From NCBI GenBank assembly GCA_017397725.1, contig JAFQIA010000027.1:62001-126000 (forward strand): DNA of 64,000 bases, given 5' to 3'. Positions 60,094 to 64,000 of this stretch are shown here, one piece after another. Position 1 is the first letter of the stretch. Each line of letters begins with the position of its first letter. Below the pieces are notes generated by a model, which had not been told where the DNA came from, searched no databases, and saw nothing but the letters and a program-made list of their open reading frames with translations. The stretch comes from Clostridia bacterium. Its GTDB lineage: Bacteria > Bacillota > Clostridia > Monoglobales > Monoglobaceae. The position numbers and the translations under genes are program-made.

Positions 60094-60837
60094 ATGTCAG
60101 GACATTCCAAATGGGCGACAATCAAGCGCAAAAAGGGCGCAAACGATGCCAAGAGAGGTAAAATCTTCACCAAAATCGGTAGAGAACTGATGGTTGCGGT
60201 GAAAGAGGGAGGACCGGATCCGGATTCCAACTCCAAGCTGAGAGATACCATTGCAAAGGCAAAGGCGAATAATATGCCCAACGATACCATTAGCCGCAGT
60301 ATCAAAAAGGCTGCCGGCGAGGGTAGTGGCAATGAATATTTTGAGATGGTTTATGAGGGTTACGGCCCCAACGGCATTGCGGTCATTGTGGAAACCCTGA
60401 CCGACAACAAAAATCGTACCGCAGGGGATTTGCGTCATTACTTTGACAAAAATGGCGGAAACTTGGGCCAGAACGGATGCGTGTCCTTTATGTTTGACCG
60501 CAAGGGTATGATTGTTGTGGAAAAGGCAGACAGCGTGGACGAAGACACGCTGATGATGGATGCTCTGGAAGCAGGGGCTGATGACTTCAATGTAGAAGAA
60601 GAATGCTATGAAATCATGACTGCTCCCGAAAATTTCAGTGCTGTCCGTGAAGCATTGGAACAGAATGGCTATCAGTTTGCACAGGCGGAAATCAACTACA
60701 TTCCCCAGACCACCACGGCTCTGGATGACCCTGAAATGGTCAAAAAGATGGAAAAGCTGATTGATATGCTGGAAGAAAACGATGACGTGCAGAACGTTTA
60801 TCATACTTGGGAGATGCCTGAGGAAGAAGAGGAATAG
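60094..60837 (+). CDS. YebC/PmpR-family (TACO1) protein
   Basis: 247 residues, the normal length, starting [20 protein letters not shown] and containing [19 protein letters not shown] and [11 protein letters not shown]. Members act as DNA-binding regulators or, as shown for several homologues, help ribosomes through proline-rich sequences. AGGAGG precedes the ATG. It is the last core gene before the mobile island. Confidence 0.96.
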   Translation: MSGHSKWATIKRKKGANDAKRGKIFTKIGRELMVAVKEGGPDPDSNSKLRDTIAKAKANNMPNDTISRSIKKAAGEGSGNEYFEMVYEGYGPNGIAVIVETLTDNKNRTAGDLRHYFDKNGGNLGQNGCVSFMFDRKGMIVVEKADSVDEDTLMMDALEAGADDFNVEEECYEIMTAPENFSAVREALEQNGYQFAQAEINYIPQTTTALDDPEMVKKMEKLIDMLEENDDVQNVYHTWEMPEEEEE

Positions 60838-60892
60838 TCAAGCATATCAAGGGTTTCAGAGATTTTAGATTTTCAAAAATTCTCTTGAATGA

Positions 60893-60926
60893 TGGTATAC
60901 GTGCCACTTCTACGGCGTACATACCA
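60893..60926. repeat. loxP-like 13-8-13 bp inverted repeat upstream of the recombinase
   Basis: Arms TGGTATACGTGCC (60893-60905) and GGCGTACATACCA (60914-60926) flank the 8-bp asymmetric core ACTTCTAC. Nine to ten of 13 arm positions match as inverted repeats. This is the layout of a tyrosine-recombinase crossover site. It lies 80 nt upstream of the recombinase gene. Confidence 0.55.
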
Positions 60927-61006
60927 CCAAAAGTTAAAATTCAAAAGGTTTGTATATCGACCTTCTTTGATGTATGTCATCACATATATCAAAGGAGGTT
61001 TTTTTA

Positions 61007-61912
61007 TTGAAATTAACCAACGTGCTAAAGGAATTTATATTCGATTGTGAGGTGAAACATTATAGTCCTAAAACGATAAAAGGATATAGGAATAATTCTT
61101 TATACCTATTTCATTATTTAGAAGAAAGGTATGGAATTACTGATATAGAAGATGTTACGGCTAAACAAATGAAAGAGCTTTTTAAATTTCTTTGGGCAAA
61201 CGGCAGAAAGATAACCTATACCAATGGATTGCTTAAATGTTATCGTGCATTTTTTAAATATGCTTGTAATGAAGAATACATTACGGTTAATCCTTGCCTT
61301 AAAGTTCCGTGGGGAAAGGAAGAAAAGACAATTATTAAAACATATTGTAATGCTGATATATATAAGATGCTTGAAGTTTATGACGGTAGAGATTATATCT
61401 CTGTCAGGAATAAAGCTATTATTGCAATGCTGATTGATACAGGAATAAGAAATACTGAGTTGTGTACGCTTGAAAAATCCAATGTATTCGATAAGATGAT
61501 TAGGATTTTTGGCAAAGGATATAAAGAAAGAGAAGTAGGAAAAAGTCCATATTTGGCTAAAATCTTAATGAAGTATGAAATGACCAGAGAGGGCTATTTC
61601 AAATATAAGAATATTCCGTATACGAATTATTTTCTATCTAAAAGCGGAAAGCCTTTGACGGTTGAGGCAGTAGAGAGAATCGTAGCAAAAGCAGGGAAAC
61701 TCGCAAATGTTGAGGCGAGTGTTAGATGCTCGCCTCATACATTAAGACATTATTTTGCTCAAGCACAACTTAGGAATAATCTTGATTTTTATAGCTTGTC
61801 AAGACTTATGGGACACGAGAATATTAAGATAACACAAAGATATTTACAGGGGATGCAGGATAAGGATATAGTATCACGAAGTATATCCTCAAGCCCGCTT
61901 ATGAATTTATAA
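61007..61912 (+). CDS. Tyrosine recombinase/integrase
   Basis: A 301-residue XerD-like recombinase. The N-terminal core-binding domain (SPKTIKGYRNN to about 100) is followed by a catalytic domain with the full active site: Arg in DTGIRNTELCTLE, Lys in the beta-hairpin FGKGYKEREV, HTLRHYFAQ, GHENI and the nucleophile Tyr in TQRYLQ. The start is a TTG at 61007, 8 nt after GGAGG; the ATG at 60974 would translate through that site. AT-rich compared with the genes to its left. It probably moves or inverts a DNA segment using the repeat at 60893-60926. Confidence 0.92.
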   Translation: MKLTNVLKEFIFDCEVKHYSPKTIKGYRNNSLYLFHYLEERYGITDIEDVTAKQMKELFKFLWANGRKITYTNGLLKCYRAFFKYACNEEYITVNPCLKVPWGKEEKTIIKTYCNADIYKMLEVYDGRDYISVRNKAIIAMLIDTGIRNTELCTLEKSNVFDKMIRIFGKGYKEREVGKSPYLAKILMKYEMTREGYFKYKNIPYTNYFLSKSGKPLTVEAVERIVAKAGKLANVEASVRCSPHTLRHYFAQAQLRNNLDFYSLSRLMGHENIKITQRYLQGMQDKDIVSRSISSSPLMNL

Positions 61913-61915
61913 AAA

Positions 61916-61959
61916 TAACCCCAATTTACTAAATATATTATTTTAGAGAAGTGGGGTTA
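61916..61959 (+). terminator. Terminator-like hairpin after the recombinase
   Basis: TAACCCCA/TGGGGTTA arms around a 28-nt AT-rich loop. Confidence 0.45.
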
Positions 61960-62112
61960 AGATTGAAATTATAAAGGTGTAAACGGATACACCTTAGTGA
62001 ATAGTAGCGATAATCTGGACAATTTTATGCTATTCTACAATGATGTCAGAGTTGGCATATCACTTTGCTATAACTGACGGAATACGAATTACACCCAGAT
62101 TTTCGCCTTAAA
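61960..62112. other. AT-rich non-coding segment
   Basis: Apart from a small GGTGT/ACACC hairpin (61977-61997), I see no gene, promoter or recognisable element here. It is probably island debris. Confidence 0.4.
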
Positions 62113-62201
62113 ACAAAAGCAAGCAACGATACAGGCATAGATGGTAATGAGCTAATTTACTCTATTTGCTATCTCTATGACTGTGAGTTGCTTGCTTTTG
62201 T
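62113..62201. repeat. Long 89-nt hairpin
   Basis: Perfect 15-bp arms ACAAAAGCAAGCAAC (62113-62127) and complement (62187-62201). The stem resumes inside with ACAG/CTGT and CATAGA/TCTATG. No coding frame. Could be an ncRNA, a recombination end or a relic of a mobile element. Confidence 0.6.
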
Positions 62202-62300
62202 GTTGTTAATGTCGAAGACCTCGGAAAAAAGGGGCCCCCGACACCGAATTTTTGATTAGTTTTATTATCTTTTTCAGCAAAGTTCAGACAAAATTAAATA

Positions 62301-62390
62301 TTAACTTGCTTGAAAATGAGTTCGGTGGTGCACCGGACTCATCCTTTTTAGTTTTAAAGAAATTCTCTCATTGTTGTAATAATCAATATA
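62301..62390 (-). pseudogene. C-terminal remnant of an IS3-family transposase
   Basis: Minus-strand translation gives YIDYYNNERISLKLKRMSP, then VHHRTHFQAS and a stop at 62301. This is the C-terminal end of the DDE integrase-like OrfB of IS3/IS150 elements. The following bases (TTTGTCTGAACTT about 62290) resemble typical IS3 3' ends. The frame is cut at about 62390, exactly where the IS200-type fragment starts. About 29 residues of roughly 280 remain. Confidence 0.8.
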
Positions 62391-62621
62391 CATATGTTGG
62401 TATTAATGCCGCCAAAGTATAGCGTATCTCAATTTATGGGGTATCTCAAGGGAAAAAGTAGCTTAATGATATTTGAGAAATATGCCAATATGAAATACAA
62501 ATATGGAAATCGCCATTTCTGGGCAAGAGGATATTATGTAGGTACGATAGGACGAAATAAAAAACAAATAGCTGAATATATAAGAACTCAGTTATGCTCT
62601 ACTTTTTTCGAATTTTTCTAA
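62391..62621 (+). pseudogene. Fragment of an IS200/IS605-family Y1 transposase (TnpA)
   Basis: The frame reads HMLVLMPPKYSVSQFMGYLK, then GKSSLMIFEKYANMK, GNRHFWARGYYVGTIGRN and EYIRTQ, which is the C-terminal half of IS200-type TnpA with the catalytic Tyr in GYYVGTIG. The N-terminal half, including the first His of the HUH motif, is missing. The end (CSTFFEFF) differs from the normal EEYIRNQ-type tail, so the 3' end is damaged too. It abuts the IS3 remnant with no gap. Confidence 0.82.
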
Positions 62622-62896
62622 TTGTTTTTTGTAGGCTCTATTTCGCTACCCCAACATTTATTATAGAGCCGTTATTTATTACCAAAAATGGAAAGAATAA
62701 AGCGCTTTTGTTATAACATTTTAATAAGAAAGAGCACTTTTGTTATAGAATTCCATATGATTTTTTTCTACACTAAAATCAGGAATTCAATGGTATAAGA
62801 ATGATAAAATAAATTGGAAAATACAAGGTTTAGTGGTAGTAATATCCAATGTATTTCACAGGGTGTTTATGATAAAATGAGGATGAGGTGAGAGCT
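62622..62896. other. AT-rich spacer with short repeats
   Basis: No gene seen. Contains a direct repeat CTTTTGTTATA (62705-62715 and 62737-62747) and an inverted GAATTCC/GGAATTC pair (about 62748-62787). No convincing promoter for the following gene could be assigned. Confidence 0.4.
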
Positions 62897-64000
62897 ATGT
62901 TTATTACAAAGGAAGAAGAACTGAAAAAATATGAGCAAAGAAAACGGGTCTGGCAGGGAATCCCGGGTATTGAGGTTACGAAAAAAGGAAGAATTTTCTC
63001 TATATTTTATTCCGGCGGTGTTCGGGAAGAAATCGGAAACTTCTGTGTTCTTACAATATCGGAGGATGGAGAGCATTTTTCAGAGCCCGTTGCAGTAGCA
63101 TATCTGGAAAATCATCGGTGCTATGACCCCTGCCTTTGGATTGATCCTCTTGACAGACTCTGGATGATTTGGTCCATCATGCCGGATAACGCAGTTTATG
63201 GAGTTATTTGTGATGACCCCGATGCAGAAAAATTGAGTTGGGGAGAGCCTTTCATGATCGGGCACGATGTTATGCTGAACAAACCTACCGTGCTTTCTAC
63301 GGGAGAATGGCTGTTTCCCATTGCTGTTTGGAAAAAAGAAATCAAAGGCGAAATTGTGGATTATGATTTTGATGCGGATGATTGTTCCAGAGAAGCAGGT
63401 GCATTTGTATACAGAACCATTGACAATGGTAAGACATTTGAGATTATTGGTGGTGCAGATGTTGAAAATCGTTCCTATGATGAACATATGATTCTGGAAC
63501 TTCAGGATGGTCGGATTGCAAGTTATGTTAGAACCAAATACGGCATCGGTGTTGCCTATTCTTTTGATTTTGGAAGAACATGGACAAAAGGAGAAGACAG
63601 CAATTTGGGAGGTCCTTGTTCCCGTTTTGCGATCAGACGGTTAAAATCCGGCAGAATCCTCCTTATAAATCATGTGGATTTCGATGGGAGGAATAACATG
63701 ATGGCACTTTTGTCTGATGATGAATGCACCTCCTGGAAATACAGCTTGATGTTAGATGAGAGAAATGATGTTTCCTATCCGGATTTCGTTGAGGCAGAGG
63801 ATGGTTATATTTATATTACCTATGACAGGGAACGGGGGTGTTTTAAGAACTCCTTCGATGAAGTTTATGCCTGTGCCAGAGAAATCCTTTATGCAAAGAT
63901 TACTGAAAAAGATATTATGGCAGGTGAGTTGGTGAACCCCAACAGTAAATTAAAGTGTATTATTTCAAAGTTGGGTGAATACGAGGGGAACGTAGATAAA
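62897..64000 (+). CDS. Sialidase-like (BNR/Asp-box) protein, 3' end outside window
   Basis: At least 368 residues, open at the window edge. The beta-propeller pattern is that of exo-sialidase-like proteins: repeated bladed segments such as YDPCLWIDPLDRLWMIWS, STGEWLFPIAVW, YRTIDNGKTFEIIGG (Asp-box-like), SFDFGRTWTKG and RFAIRRLKSGRILLINH. There is no signal peptide, so it is probably cytoplasmic and may act on imported glycans. GAGGTGA lies 5 nt before the ATG. The catalytic Arg triad cannot be assigned with certainty. Alternative: another six-bladed propeller hydrolase. Confidence 0.75.
   Translation, partial: MFITKEEELKKYEQRKRVWQGIPGIEVTKKGRIFSIFYSGGVREEIGNFCVLTISEDGEHFSEPVAVAYLENHRCYDPCLWIDPLDRLWMIWSIMPDNAVYGVICDDPDAEKLSWGEPFMIGHDVMLNKPTVLSTGEWLFPIAVWKKEIKGEIVDYDFDADDCSREAGAFVYRTIDNGKTFEIIGGADVENRSYDEHMILELQDGRIASYVRTKYGIGVAYSFDFGRTWTKGEDSNLGGPCSRFAIRRLKSGRILLINHVDFDGRNNMMALLSDDECTSWKYSLMLDERNDVSYPDFVEAEDGYIYITYDRERGCFKNSFDEVYACAREILYAKITEKDIMAGELVNPNSKLKCIISKLGEYEGNVDK

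Noticed and set aside
60974..61006. ATG start of the recombinase 11 codons upstream
   Set aside because: That frame would be translated across the strong AAAGGAGG that clearly serves the TTG at 61007.
62113..62201. Integron attC site
   Set aside because: The arms do not carry the conserved GTTRRRY core and there is no integron integrase or cassette.

Overview
This 64 kb window is chromosomal DNA of a spore-forming anaerobe of the class Clostridia. The evidence is the sporulation genes yabP and yabQ, a complete Rnf complex of clostridial gene order (rnfCDGEAB), two T-box leaders, an L21 leader, a PASTA-domain kinase (prkC) next to rsgA, rubrerythrin and rubredoxin proteins, and strong Gram-positive Shine-Dalgarno sequences. 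No rRNA and no CRISPR array was seen. Most of the window is ordinary core genome. The last 3 kb is a small AT-rich island of mobile-element debris.

Layout. 1-4.3 kb: end of a PP2C phosphatase, prkC, rsgA, rpe, thiN and a PRC-barrel gene. 4.3-7.7 kb: a GntR-controlled ABC exporter. 7.7-9.3 kb (minus): rsmD-coaD-coiled-coil protein. 9.4-9.7 kb: a probable 6S RNA (minus). 9.9-19.1 kb: mecA, a secreted BspA-like protein, aroA, a short comEC, an XRE regulator, tRNA-Lys(CTT), rny and dusB. 19.2-21.3 kb: L21 leader, rplU, rpmA, obgE. 21.3-22.4 kb: a PerR-like regulator and a reverse rubrerythrin. 22.5-29.9 kb: an amino-acid-linked accessory module. 30-33.6 kb: alpha-galactosidase, transaldolase, flavin reductase-rubredoxin. 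33.7-38.6 kb (minus): the rnf operon. 38.9-47 kb: sodium symporter, ruvAB, metG, a GH26-like protein, a Gfo/Idh/MocA oxidoreductase. 47-53.2 kb (minus): an SLH-domain protein and a MacAB-like exporter. 53.4-60.8 kb: yajC, secD, secF, yabP, yabQ, divIC, an S1 protein, NfeD, a band-7 protein and yebC. 60.9-64 kb: tyrosine recombinase, two transposase remnants and the start of a sialidase-like gene.

The most interesting part is 22.5-29.9 kb. A T-box leader precedes a three-part protein that joins an XRE DNA-binding domain, a cupin and an acyl-CoA ligase. A divergent LysR/tyrosine phenol-lyase-like pair follows. A second T-box, with a clear Phe (TTC) specifier, precedes phenylacetate-CoA ligase and a double-ACT protein. 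T-box genes switch on when a tRNA is uncharged, so the simplest reading is anabolic: the cell activates aryl or branched acids to CoA thioesters so that ferredoxin-dependent oxidoreductases can carboxylate them back to 2-oxo acids and amino acids. The Rnf complex in the same window couples ferredoxin, NAD and an ion gradient, and could supply the reduced ferredoxin. That whole-pathway link is inference; no 2-oxoacid:ferredoxin oxidoreductase is in the window.

Other points: L27 lacks the N-terminal extension and the prp gene is missing between rplU and rpmA; rny seems to lack a normal start codon; a loxP-like 13-8-13 bp inverted repeat lies just upstream of the tyrosine recombinase; a roughly 310 bp inverted-repeat element fills the gap at 47.0-47.3 kb.
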